A DNA stretch of 64,000 nt from Dryas octopetala (lineage: Eukaryota > Streptophyta > Magnoliopsida > Rosales > Rosaceae). Position 1 is the first letter of the stretch; each line of letters opens with the position of its first letter. The stretch is taken from positions 9,238,001 through 9,302,000 of the forward strand of contig OY992835.1 of assembly GCA_963921425.1 (NCBI GenBank), read 5' to 3'. Made by a program: the position numbers and the translations under genes. Positions 34,423 to 45,178 of this stretch are shown in pieces. Below the pieces are notes generated by a model. The model was not told the origin of the DNA, made no database searches, and was given only the letters and a program-made list of their open reading frames with translations.

Positions 34423-37400
34423 TTATTCATGAAATAAGTCTTCATACAAAAGATCTGAAAGCCAAGAAGGCCCAGATGTAGAGTCAAGCCAAACATTGAA
34501 GTTTAAAGAAGAGAAAGCATGGTTTGCTAGTGCATGCGCCACTTTATTGCTAGTCCGTCGCCGGAATTGGCAGCAAGCACCTGGGAAACGTTTCATCAGC
34601 ACCTTGATGTCTTCTACAAGCACACCATCTGCAGCCATACATAAGCTCGGATTGTTCACATCTTGCACCACCCCTTCGGCATCAAGTTCCAGGATGACGT
34701 TTTGAAGGCCCACATCGGCAGCCAGCTGTAGCCCAACCAGAGCAGCCATGAGTTCCGTTGTGCGAGGGGCGAGAGGAGTGAAAATTAGTTTGGTGGCCGC
34801 AAGGAGCATAGCGCCCTCACTGTCACGGATGACCACCCCCAGCCCCCTGCGATCCGCCCCCTTCCCAGTTGCACCATCAGTGTTAATTTTTGCCCACTCC
34901 AAAGGCGGCGGCTCCCAGTGACCCCTAGGTGGAGTCGACACAGCTGGGAGGTTTTGGGGCATGTTCGCAGAGTCATATTCAGTAGCATAAGAAACTAGTC
35001 GATCAAAGATAATCTCAGCCCGTTCTTCAATCTGATTGAACACCCACTTATTTCTAGAATTCCATATTCCCCAACAGAGATAGGCAAACTGAGTTAATTC
35101 CCTTGTTGAGAGCACTGCTTGCGCAAATTCCAGAAGACTAATGAACCTTCCATCCATTCTCATCCCCACAGCATTACTAATAGCAGAGAGCGCCCACACC
35201 TGTTGTGCAATGGGGCATCCCCATATTCCATGTAGGACCGTTTCATAGGCGGAATGGCAGCGAGGGCAGTCAGGGGATTGAACCAAATGCCTTTTAAATA
35301 AGCCCACTCCACATGGGAGCACTTCAAGGCAGCACCGCCATAAAAATAGCTTGATTTTACCCGGAATTTTAAGCTGCCAGATACCCTTCCAAAAGCGATG
35401 GAGTGATTGCATCTTTGAAGCTTGGCCATCCATGTTACTGGGGGTCTGACGATCGAGCCAATAACCACTGCCAACACTATATTTGCCATCTCTTGTATAA
35501 TGCCAGAACAATCTATCTGGTTGCTGGAGCCTACCGAGAGGGAGGCTGATGATCGCTTCCACCTCTTGAGGCCAGAAATGCTGCTGAAGTAATGGGACAT
35601 TCCAAAGCCCTCTGGGGGTGATAAGGTCTTTGACGCGTGTGTCAGGGGGCAGGCTCATTGGGGATTGTGGCATAAAAGTGGTAGGGGTGGGCAGCCATGC
35701 ATCACTGTATACACGAATGGAGGTGCCATCACCCACTCTCCATCGCAAGCCTTTGTGGAGCAGCGTACGTGCCCAGTGGAGAGATCGCCAAACAAGAGAT
35801 GGCTGAGTGCCCAAACCGGCCGAGAGAATGGAGCCATTCGGATAATAGCGGCTTTTCATAACCCGGCCAACCAGAGAGTGAGGATTCAACATTAAGCGCC
35901 AGCTCTGTTTTGCAAGTAAAGCCCGATTAAAGCTCCCGAATTCTCTGAAGCCCAACCCACCTTCCCATTTCGGCTGGCATAGCTTGTCCCATCTAACCCA
36001 GTGGATACCCCGAGCCAAATTCTCTTTCCCCCACCAGAATCGGGCAATGAAGGAAGTGATAGTTTTTTGAACCCCTTTCGGCATGCGAAAGATACCCATA
36101 TAATAAGTAGGAATCGCCTGTAGGACAGCCTGAATAAGGATAGTTTTTCCAGCCCGTGAGAGAAAGCGTTCTTTCCATCCTTGAACACGTTGCCAAACTC
36201 GATCTTGAACAGTTTTGAAGAGCTTCTTTTTTTCCCGTCCAGCCACAGTGGGTAGGCCTAAATATTTCTCATGACAGGCAACAATAGGTACATGTAGACA
36301 TTGCGAGATAATCACCTTGATTAGATGAGGAGTATTCGAACTGAAACACACAGCAAATTTGTCGTAATTGACTTTTTGACCCGACGCCTCTTCGTAAGCC
36401 CGGAGAACATCCCTAACTGCCAAGCAGGCATTGACAGTAGCCTCCAGAAAAAGGATACTATCATCTGCGTAGAAGAGGTGGGATATGGAGGGTGCACGTG
36501 CAGCTACCCGGACACCGAGGATTCTTCCATTGAGTTCGGCATGGTGAAGTGCCAGGCTTAGGCTTTCCCCACAGAAGAGAAAAAGATAGGGCGAGAGTGG
36601 GCATCCCTGTCTCAGACCCCTTTTCGGGGTAATAAAACCCAATGGGTTGCCACGCCAAAGGACAGAGAAGGACACCGTTGAAAGACAATCCATTACCCGA
36701 TTAATCCATAGATCATGAAAACCCAGCTTCCGCAAAATGGCCTCAAGAAAGTTCCATTCCACCCTGTCATATGCTTTTGCCATGTCAAGTTTAATGGCCA
36801 TTTTAGGAGTATCATTCGCCCTTGTGTGCTTTATGGTGTGGGTGGTTTCAAAAGCAGCGATTACATTGTCCAAAATCTGTCGACCCGGAACAAAAGCACT
36901 CTGGTTCTCAGATATAACATGGGGTAGCAGTACTTTGAGTCTGTTTGCGAGTGTCTTCGCTACCAGCTTGTATAAAACCGTGCAGAGGCTGATGGGCCGG
37001 AACTCTGTGACCCGCTTTGGCTCGTCGAGCTTAGGAATTAAAGCGATCAGCGTGTGGTTGACATCCCTGGCACTCGCTTCACCATTAAGAATACGCAGGC
37101 AGAAAGTGGAAACCTCATCTCCAACAATATGCCAATAACGTTGGTAGAAGAGAGCAGGCATTCCGTCGGTCCCAGGTGCCTTAGTGGGGTACATTTGCTT
37201 GAGGGCCGTTTCGATGTCAACCTTTGTATAAGGGTGTATAAGCTGCGAGTTCATTTCAACAGTTATTTTGGGTTCAATCAACCCCAGAAAGCGCTCCATA
37301 TCGATGCCACCTGTGGAAGCAAATAAATTAGAGAAATAATCACAGAACATAGTACCGATCACATCCGGATTGGTGACCCAAATATTTTGGTCGTTCAGCA

Positions 37401-38535
37401 GACCAGTCACTGAGTTCCTTTTCCCCCGTGCCCGGGCCTGTGCATGGAAATATTTAGTATTTCTATCACCCTCTGTCAGCCAGGTTATTCGCGATCGCTG
37501 TCTCCAGTAAGTTTCCTCCCCCGAGATCAGAGTGTCAAGTTGTTTTTCTGCTCTCATTTGTGCTTGAAGAGAGCCCTCATGCAACGGCTGAGCCTTGATA
37601 TGCCTCAACTCATTTCGAACTCGGTTGATAGCCTTCCTTTGAGCCCCATAGAACTGAGCGCTCCAAGTAGATAGCCGCCCAGCACACTGTTTGAGTCCAT
37701 CTTGCACCGACTGCTCCTGCCGAGCAGCCCCACCCCAAGTGTCTGCGATGATTTCTTCACATTCGGCCTCCTTACACCACATTTGTTCGAAGTGGAAGCG
37801 GCGAGGGCGTCTGCCAGGGGTGATCGGTGTGTTACATGTCAAAATCTCGGTCAGAATGGGGATATGATCAGACCCTGTGGCCTCCAAATGGTGTGTGCAA
37901 ATATGACTGAAATGGGCCTTCATAGTGGCGTTAACAAGACAGCGGTCCAAACGTTCTCGTACATAGACCATCCCATTCCTGACACATTGCCAAGTGAACT
38001 GATTTCCAACATGCCGGGTAGATTCAAGCTCACAATCCAACAATACCTCTTGGAAACCTCTCATCTGCCCCTCCGCTCTCTCAAGCCCGCCCTCTTTCTC
38101 CTGGGCAACCAGAATCTCGTTGAAATCCCCCATTACGACCCATGGTCCTCTCCTCATATTACATAGACGTCGTAAAAGTTCCCATGAGTGGCGCCGTTGT
38201 CCGATCATAGGGTTGCCATAAAATCCAGTAAATCTGAAGCTGTAGAGGGTGGGTGTCTCAATCATCATGTCAATATGTCCCTCCGAATAATTAAGGAGTC
38301 GGAGATCCCATCCCTGTGACCATAGGAGAATGAGGCCTCCGCCGAGACCACGTCTACCTACCCGGATGCTTCCTTTCATTCCCAATTTTACATGTAAATT
38401 CTCCATTTGATACTCTGTCATCCGTGTCTCCATCAAGAAGACCACGTCCGGCCTTGTCTCCCTTAAAAGATTCTTAAGGGAGTCGAATGTTCGGGGTTGC
38501 CGGAGTCCCCGAACATTCCAGCTTAGGAGCTTCAT
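34423..38535 (-). CDS. LINE ORF2: endonuclease, reverse transcriptase, RNase H
   Basis: 1370-residue polyprotein for target-primed reverse transcription, uninterrupted. Order: apurinic-type endonuclease (about 1-230; 'SWNVRG' 5-10, Glu36, 'GDFNE' 136-140, 'GSDH' 221-224); reverse transcriptase (about 490-760; 'KLDMAKAYDRVEW' 582-594, 'GLRQGCPLSP' 640-649, catalytic 'FYADD' 688-692); a zf-RVT region with Cys/His pairs ('LFLWRCC...CPRCHS...LHGIWGC'); and a C-terminal RNase H ('INTDGA', 'ELMAAL', 'ELDAE', 'SNKVAHALANHA'). All the catalytic acidic residues I looked for are present. The start ATG overlaps the ORF1 stop as ATGA. Antisense open frames inside it are shadows. Confidence 0.95.
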   Translation of the reverse strand: MKLLSWNVRGLRQPRTFDSLKNLLRETRPDVVFLMETRMTEYQMENLHVKLGMKGSIRVGRRGLGGGLILLWSQGWDLRLLNYSEGHIDMMIETPTLYSFRFTGFYGNPMIGQRRHSWELLRRLCNMRRGPWVVMGDFNEILVAQEKEGGLERAEGQMRGFQEVLLDCELESTRHVGNQFTWQCVRNGMVYVRERLDRCLVNATMKAHFSHICTHHLEATGSDHIPILTEILTCNTPITPGRRPRRFHFEQMWCKEAECEEIIADTWGGAARQEQSVQDGLKQCAGRLSTWSAQFYGAQRKAINRVRNELRHIKAQPLHEGSLQAQMRAEKQLDTLISGEETYWRQRSRITWLTEGDRNTKYFHAQARARGKRNSVTGLLNDQNIWVTNPDVIGTMFCDYFSNLFASTGGIDMERFLGLIEPKITVEMNSQLIHPYTKVDIETALKQMYPTKAPGTDGMPALFYQRYWHIVGDEVSTFCLRILNGEASARDVNHTLIALIPKLDEPKRVTEFRPISLCTVLYKLVAKTLANRLKVLLPHVISENQSAFVPGRQILDNVIAAFETTHTIKHTRANDTPKMAIKLDMAKAYDRVEWNFLEAILRKLGFHDLWINRVMDCLSTVSFSVLWRGNPLGFITPKRGLRQGCPLSPYLFLFCGESLSLALHHAELNGRILGVRVAARAPSISHLFYADDSILFLEATVNACLAVRDVLRAYEEASGQKVNYDKFAVCFSSNTPHLIKVIISQCLHVPIVACHEKYLGLPTVAGREKKKLFKTVQDRVWQRVQGWKERFLSRAGKTILIQAVLQAIPTYYMGIFRMPKGVQKTITSFIARFWWGKENLARGIHWVRWDKLCQPKWEGGLGFREFGSFNRALLAKQSWRLMLNPHSLVGRVMKSRYYPNGSILSAGLGTQPSLVWRSLHWARTLLHKGLRWRVGDGTSIRVYSDAWLPTPTTFMPQSPMSLPPDTRVKDLITPRGLWNVPLLQQHFWPQEVEAIISLPLGRLQQPDRLFWHYTRDGKYSVGSGYWLDRQTPSNMDGQASKMQSLHRFWKGIWQLKIPGKIKLFLWRCCLEVLPCGVGLFKRHLVQSPDCPRCHSAYETVLHGIWGCPIAQQVWALSAISNAVGMRMDGRFISLLEFAQAVLSTRELTQFAYLCWGIWNSRNKWVFNQIEERAEIIFDRLVSYATEYDSANMPQNLPAVSTPPRGHWEPPPLEWAKINTDGATGKGADRRGLGVVIRDSEGAMLLAATKLIFTPLAPRTTELMAALVGLQLAADVGLQNVILELDAEGVVQDVNNPSLCMAADGVLVEDIKVLMKRFPGACCQFRRRTSNKVAHALANHAFSSLNFNVWLDSTSGPSWLSDLLYEDLFHE

Positions 38536-40157
38536 TGTTCGTGGTGGGTCGGAGAGTCCGAACCCACCACTTGAGCCAGAGCGGCTGTATTGTTTTCAGT
38601 CACTGCAGTCTTTCCTTTCTTAGGTACTTCCATTTCAGGTAGTGCTCTTCCTTCTGCCTTACGTTTTCTGGTCATGATCATGTTTCCTACAATTTCCCCC
38701 CCATTGGAGGGAGGCCTGCTCGATTTGGAGGTGGGTTTGTCTGGTTTCTTCGCCCACACTTTGATCTTAGACTGCCCGGGAGCACTTGCTTGAGTCGATG
38801 GCGTAGCCGTAGGATGTAGAACCTGTTTTAACACACTGCTTAAATCCGTGATAACTCCCCCTGGAGGTGTAATTGTTTTTGGGGTGAGGCCATCATCCTC
38901 CCCCTCCACTGTCGTTCTCAAGGTTGCCTGACTCTCTTCTTGAAAATATTTCTCCTTTTCTTTTTTCCCCTCCACTACCTTTGGGCGTCTCGGCTGTGCA
39001 TCCTTTGTCCTTTCTTTCTGGATTTTCTCTGCTGAATTCCCTCCGAAAGTGTTGGGAGGGGACATGGTGTTAGTGACATCTCCTAGAACTTGCTTGAGAT
39101 TGTTGAAAATACTTCGAACAGGAATTTGTTTATCAGTGTTCTCGGCAGCAGCCCTTCCCCTCACATCATTCTCCTTTCCTTGTCTGGAGTCCTTGTCTGT
39201 ATTAGGTGACCCAGAAACATGGCCCCCCAGAGTATGTTTCCCGGTTCGATTACCCCCCTTTGAAGTCATGTCGCCCCCTCTTGCTGCTTTACTCCGCATC
39301 TCTCGCTCCACCACCTCTTCTACTATAGTATTCACTGCGGCTTCATGCTGTCCTTCCTCAGTACTCGCAGCAGGGGAGAATTTGCCAGGTTCCCCCCGCG
39401 CTACAAGCCAGGCCCCCCATTGGTGCAGAGGTTTTTGCTTCTGCTCATTGGGAATGAAAGCACAGTGTTTGGAGTTATGTCCAATTCGTCCACATTCAAA
39501 ACAAAAGTGTGGAAGCCGCTCGTATCGGAACTCTGCAGTGATCATAACGCCCTCATCAATCAACAACTTCTTGACTCGAGGCAGGGGGCGTGTAACATCG
39601 ATGCGTACCCGGATTCGCAGAAAACGCCCCATCAAATGTGACTCATATCCCCCTGCGCCTTCTAAAAATTGTCCAATCCCGTCCCCGATAATCTTCCCGG
39701 TTTCCTCAGACATGTAATCGAAAGGTAAGTTATGGCATTGCACCCAGAAATCAGCAAACTTCAATTTCATCTGTGATGGGGCGATCCTGCCATTTGGTTC
39801 TTCCAACAACACCAAGGCCTTGTCGAAAGTCCAGGGAGCATGGCGGATGACCTGATCCTTGTCCTCCGAGAAAGCAAAGATGAATAAAAAGAGATTAGGT
39901 CCAAGGTCTTTCACAGTGATCGTTCCCATCGCATCCCATAGCTTCACCATGGTTTGTTTAAAAGCTGTGCGATGAAAGGATTTTGCGGTGAGGACATGCC
40001 CCACTAAGCTGCGTTGCAGAACCTCTGAGTTAACCGTCGAAGTTGGTCTGGCTATCGGAATCGCGTCGACTTCCTCCTCCGTTAACGTCAAGGTCTTTGA
40101 AAAACTCGTCTCTATCTCCTCCATCTTCTGGCCACTGCACCAGGCAGGCAGACTCAA
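38532..40157 (-). CDS. LINE ORF1: nucleic-acid-binding protein, DUF4283 and CCHC knuckle
   Basis: 541 residues, uninterrupted. The N-terminal half (about 45-215) is the DUF4283 domain of plant retroelement ORF1/Gag-like proteins ('LVGHVLTAKSFHR', 'HAPWTFDKALVLLEE', 'WVQCHNLPFDYM'). It is followed by a zinc knuckle with Cys219, Cys222, His227 and Cys232 (C-x2-C-x4-H-x4-C). The C-terminal half is charged and low complexity, as expected for an RNA-binding chaperone tail. The first ATG is used; Met12 is an alternative. Its TGA overlaps the ORF2 start. Confidence 0.92.
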   Translation of the reverse strand: MSLPAWCSGQKMEEIETSFSKTLTLTEEEVDAIPIARPTSTVNSEVLQRSLVGHVLTAKSFHRTAFKQTMVKLWDAMGTITVKDLGPNLFLFIFAFSEDKDQVIRHAPWTFDKALVLLEEPNGRIAPSQMKLKFADFWVQCHNLPFDYMSEETGKIIGDGIGQFLEGAGGYESHLMGRFLRIRVRIDVTRPLPRVKKLLIDEGVMITAEFRYERLPHFCFECGRIGHNSKHCAFIPNEQKQKPLHQWGAWLVARGEPGKFSPAASTEEGQHEAAVNTIVEEVVEREMRSKAARGGDMTSKGGNRTGKHTLGGHVSGSPNTDKDSRQGKENDVRGRAAAENTDKQIPVRSIFNNLKQVLGDVTNTMSPPNTFGGNSAEKIQKERTKDAQPRRPKVVEGKKEKEKYFQEESQATLRTTVEGEDDGLTPKTITPPGGVITDLSSVLKQVLHPTATPSTQASAPGQSKIKVWAKKPDKPTSKSSRPPSNGGEIVGNMIMTRKRKAEGRALPEMEVPKKGKTAVTENNTAALAQVVGSDSPTHHEQ

Positions 40158-40325
40158 GAGGGAAGAGGAGAGGGAGGCACAACCTCAACAGTGACGTCGA
40201 GATGAAGGAACCCAAAACCCTAGCCGCCTGCAATTGCAAGCGTTAGAGTCACGGTTTGAAAAAACTCTCGCTTAGAGGGGGAGAGTTCCCTGTACGACAA
40301 TATATATGTCTTTTCTTTATGCCAT

Positions 40326-41756
40326 GATGCCATCTAAAGATAATCTTTTTCTTTTTTTACAAGGATGAGAATTCCACAAGTCTTTCAAAATCCAAATGAC
40401 CATGTTTATTTTCTTAAAAAAGAATGTGATTTGTCTCTACCTTATTTCTAAAAATAACAAATGTTTGCTACATTGTGGGACTATAATTTTATAATTATAA
40501 AGGCCTAGAGTGAATAAGGAATGACTCATAAAGTAACTAAGGGACCTACTCCCTATTTTAAATAAATACAAGTTCTATGAAGAAATGACAAAATGCATAG
40601 GACCCTCAATTGTGTAAAAATGGAGAGACCGCAACAAATATAATATTGGACCATAACTCCCATCAAAGTAAGCTACATCCGCCTAAAACAACTTGAGGGA
40701 CCGAGCAAGAAACATATTTGAGAGACCGTGAAGAATATACAACATGGCTAGCTAATCCAAAGGAAGGAAAATGGGCACGAGTCCACCAAACCTGTACACA
40801 AGGGACCTCCCCCAAGAATGTAAAACACCAGGGACCTAAGAACTCTACGTTCTACTAGGATTCCAACTTCCACACAAATCAAATAGCTTGAGTCCTTCAT
40901 AAATAAGAACTCAAGCATAGAAGTTTATTCCCACAAGGAGTGTACTTCTCGATGACTACAAGTTCATTGAACTTACAGTCCTAAAGCCATGAGGATTAAG
41001 TCATCCTCTATATATACGCGCTTAAAGATTAATCGAAGGTCAAGCCATTTCCTTGAGTTTATAATGATCTCGTTTTCTAACTTGACGTAAACTATAATTT
41101 CAGGCCTGACTGCCATACTTACTTTGACTGTTGATCATATTATGATAATGCAATTACATTCCAAATTTCAAATATATGAAAAGTACACCTTATTAACTTT
41201 TTTTTTTTTCATTTAATTCACAAAATCACTTAACTTTACACAATGCTGATAGAGATGTTTAATGGCACATTATTTGCTTTCTTTATCTACAATCTTCATG
41301 TTTCTTTATCCATGGTGCATCTGCATGTTCTTCATGTGTTAAAACATCATATCAATTCCAAAATTGACCTTTCTACCATTGGATATCTTAACATTCTGGA
41401 TATTTATTTGTAACCTGTTTAAAAATAAGTTCAAAAGCAACTACACATTCTATAACTGTTATGATCATATTTTCCGCATATGAATGAAAAAAATATATAT
41501 ATTTCTGACCATAACATATCATGTAAAGTTGTAAACGATGAAAATTTATACTAATTTCTATTCAAATAGTGCATTGTTTGGTTACATCAACAACTTATCT
41601 AAAATAATAAAACATAGTCGCATAAATTTGTTGAAAAGCTTCTTCCATGGATGATAAATGATTATTTATAAAATGATATACTATGCAGACACACAAACTA
41701 CTTAAATATCATTTATTTGTTATTGATTGTTGTTCTTTTTATTTTAACCATTAAAG
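40326..41756. other. Spacer between the LINE and the RPA-like fragment
   Basis: AT-rich; no gene, TIR pair or repeat array was recognised. Confidence 0.4.
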
Positions 41757-42251
41757 GCGATGGGATCCGAGTGACGATTAAAGAAATAGATTATGATGTT
41801 GTTGCTCCCAAAATAGAGGCAAACTCTATTTATGAAATCATCAATTTTCACACTGTGAATAATCGACCGTCCTACAAGGTTCTGCCTTATCCTGCAGTGG
41901 TCATCTTCAATGAGAGAACGATCTTTAACAAATTGACAGTCGTTCGCCCTAAAATCTCAATGCACCGTTTCAACCTTATTGATTACAGTCAGCTATCATC
42001 AAGAATCAATGTCCACTCATTCCTCACAAGTAATAATTAGATTTATCAATTGTAATCATCTTTCCTAGCTAATTTTCACTACCCAAACCTATATTTAAAA
42101 AATGGTTTTACACATTTAAATTGTTCACCATTCTATTTTAAAAATTGGCAGATGTTATGGGACGTATAACTGATATCCAACCTTTGGAACAAAAAAAGAT
42201 TGACAATGCAAGGATTGAAAGCAAACGTGAAATCCACATTGAAAATATGAG
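41757..42251 (+). pseudogene. RPA70-like OB-fold gene fragment (two exons)
   Basis: Two exon-like blocks, 41757-42029 and 42152-42251, join in frame across a GT-AG intron. The first reads 'GDGIRVTIKEIDYD...IYEIINFHTVNNRPSYKV...HRFNLIDYSQLSSRI', the second 'NVMGRITDIQPLEQKKI' then 'REIHIENMR'. This is the OB-fold of replication-protein-A large-subunit-like proteins (RPA1/DUF223), which are often spread by Helitrons and other plant elements. I find no start, no upstream or downstream exons, and the next block ends at a splice-like 'gag|gtgcaa'. It is either a relic or part of an unrecognised gene. The open frame 41717-42040 begins in what looks like intron. Confidence 0.6.
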
Positions 42252-43503
42252 GTGCAATGTTTAAAAAATGTCTATCCAAGTGCTCAAATGTTTTCTATTA
42301 TGTCTATTGTTGTATTTTAGGTATACTACTTGGAGGTTTGATGCTTTAAAATAGGGTTATATGCTCAAAGGTTTATCCAAGTACGAAACAACAAAAATAG
42401 AAATATGATAATTTAAAAGTATATCCAAATTGCTTCTTTTTTCGCCATTCTTTTTGACAATTTCCAGTCAAACCCATATACATTACCTCCCAACCACTGA
42501 TCATTACATGCTTTTTAGCTTAAACAATTACTTTCATCCCTAAGGGATGACTATTTGACCCAGCAGGCAGTTACCAACAAAACCAAACTTATTTAAGTGA
42601 AAAATTTATCAAACTTATACGTACCCACGTAACCCACCCCATAGTATAATGGGTAGGGCTGGGTAAAAATATCGAAATACTGAAAAATACCGATACCGTA
42701 CCGATTTTATACCGAAAATACCGATGAATTCGGTAACAGTATTGGTTTACAAAATCTGGTACTGACAGTATACCGATACCGACCGTATCTTGAAAAAGTA
42801 TAATTAAAATAATTTATTTTTATACATTTCTATACTATACTGGTATACCCTAAATATAAAATACTTAGTATTACCTTTCTATATAATTTATAATTTTATA
42901 TAATACATTTCTAATTTTTTATAATTTATATCAATATGATATAATATTAGTAATTTAGTATATTGTATAATATGATATAATATAGTAAAATATGATATAA
43001 TATATTAATATCAATATGAACTATAGAGTTATGGACTATTTATGATTTATGTAATTACCTCAATCATAAATGTATAATTTGGTATAATATATTATTATTA
43101 GTATATGGTATTAGCCATTTAGCCTAACGGCCCTATTAGGTATATGACCTATACCATACACCTTAAGGTTTAGAAGATGATATAAATTAAAAAACATGTA
43201 AACTATTAAGTTATTGACTATATACTATAAATTATAAAAAAACATATGTAATAAAAATAAAAAACTCCAAACCCCAAAGTCCAAACCCCAATTGAAATTT
43301 TGAAACCCCAAAATAAAGGATCTTGTGTACTTGCTTTTCCAATCTATATATTTATATACATTCTAGATAATAAAATTAATACCCTAAACCCTAAAGCCCT
43401 TTACTCCTAAACCAACCATAAATCCTAAACCTCAAACCTTAAATTCTATTAAATACCCTATAGGCCTAAACCCTAAACCCTAAATTCTATTAATTACTCA
43501 ACA

Positions 43504-43690
43504 CACTAAATTTATATATAGTAGTATGTATGGTATATGGTATAGAGTATATTAGTATAGAATATATGGTATATGGTTTAGAGTATAGGGTATAGGATAT
43601 AGGGTATAGGGTATAGGGTATATGGTATAGAGTATACTAGTATAGAATATATGATATATGGTTTAGAATATAGGGTATAGGGTATAGGTC
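43504..43690. repeat. 'gggtatagggtata' minisatellite
   Basis: Short AT-rich phrases (tatggtatag, agtatagggtatagg) repeat many times, and a block of about 90 bases ('agtatagaatatatggtata...') occurs twice (from about 43555 and about 43639). Confidence 0.7.
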
Positions 43691-43919
43691 TATTGATTTT
43701 AACTACTAAATTTCAATAATTTTTTAGTTTAGGTACCAAAATTAAATAGTATTTTAGATTAGGTAATAGTTGAAAAGTCAAACAAAATAATAAAATAAAA
43801 GGTATTAGAATTTACAAATATTACATCATATGCCACTACAATAAAAAAATAAAAATAATATTACATCACAAATATTACATTAACTTATACTATATTGTAT
43901 TAAAAAAAAAAAAAATCAA

Positions 43920-44170
43920 TCCAGTCACAACTTAACTGTGACTGTCTTGGTAAATTGAAAGAGACAACTCACACCACTATACTATGTATTATTTTGAGTA
44001 AAAGTATTGTTTTGACCTCTATTTATATTATATTATAGTATAATTTCTCTAAAAAAAAATTTAATTAAGTCACAACTTAATTGTGACTGTCTCACAACTT
44101 AAATGTGACTGTCGTTCAGTCACAACTAAATTTGAAGTTGTGAGTGTCGTACAGTCACAACTAAATGTGA
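43920..44170. repeat. Cluster of inverted 'agtcacaact / agttgtgact' motifs
   Basis: At least six copies of a ~20-base self-complementary phrase such as 'cagtcacaacttaactgtga', some in tandem at 44066-44165. Each can form a small hairpin. Purpose unknown. Confidence 0.6.
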
Positions 44171-44825
44171 AATTGAGACTACATTAGCAAATTTTCAAGA
44201 TAATATAAAAGCCTCAAGGGCAATTTTGTCAAAACCTTATAAATTTTAACTAACATCCATCATATATATGTGGGGCAAAGGACAAAAATGTCAAATAAAA
44301 AAGGCTCAAATCAAAAGGGCCAACATGTTTGTGACCTAATCTAAAAAACTATATTTAAATTTAGTAGTTCAATTGAAATATTATATGGTGTTCATGCTAT
44401 ACCAAAAAATTATTAGGATTTGGTATTTAATCCTAATTTTCTATTATATAATATATATATATATCTCTCTCTCTCATCTCTCCTCTCTCCGCTCCCTACA
44501 TCTTATTTTTTTGGCCAGGCTTCGCTCCCTACTTCAATCATGTTGCAATATATCAAATATTGCAACAGTTTAATTGATCCATTAGTTTTCGACCAAAAAA
44601 AAAATTGATCAATTAATTTACGTTTTTCAGTTTAATTGATCCATATGTTTTTTCTGTTTTCCTTTTTTTTTTTCAATCATTAGTTTAATTGCAATTTAAA
44701 TTTAAATTTCAAGTTCATTATACTTGAATTTAATGATAAAAAAAATGAAAAATAAAGGGTTTGGGCAAGGAATTAAATTTCGTTTTTTTAGGGTGTCGAA
44801 ATCGAAACACATGTTTAATAATTTT

Positions 44826-44925
44826 TCGAGAAAATTTATCGAAATTTACCGAAATTTATCAAAATTTATCGAAATTTACTGAAATTTACCGAAATTTATC
44901 GAAATTTATCGAAATTTACAAATGA
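44826..44925. repeat. 10-11-bp tandem repeat 'atcgaaattt'
   Basis: About nine imperfect units of '(t)atcgaaattt / accgaaattt' in a row. Confidence 0.8.
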
Positions 44926-45137
44926 ACGGTTTCATCAAAAATATTTGGTTCGTCCATGTATTTGATCAAAGTTAGATAGACAAATGATTTTCGATTTGGC
45001 TAATTTTTTATAAGGATGATCTATCAATGAAGATGTAAAAATTGAACGATTCAGATCGACACAAAACGACTCGTGTGAGCCCTAATAGAGTATACATCAA
45101 CATAAATAAGTTGAGATATACTTCAATAGAAAGAGGC

Positions 45138-45178
<41 letters not shown>

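Larger units (their letters stand above)
34388..40304 (-). mobile_element. Full-length L1-type LINE retrotransposon
   Basis: A perfect 21-bp duplication (tatgtc...gccat) lies at 34367-34387 and 40305-40325. The 3' poly(A) (T-run 34388-34401) abuts the left copy. A short 5' UTR (40158-40304), two intact ORFs that overlap by 4 bases, and a ~20-base 3' UTR make up 5.9 kb. Perfect duplication and two uninterrupted ORFs suggest a recent, possibly still competent, insertion. It lies on the same strand as the decarboxylase gene and about 1 kb upstream of it. Confidence 0.95.

Noticed and set aside
38590..39717. Large plus-strand ORFs opposite LINE ORF1 (up to 222 aa)
   Set aside because: Antisense shadows of the intact minus-strand LINE ORFs; no domains.
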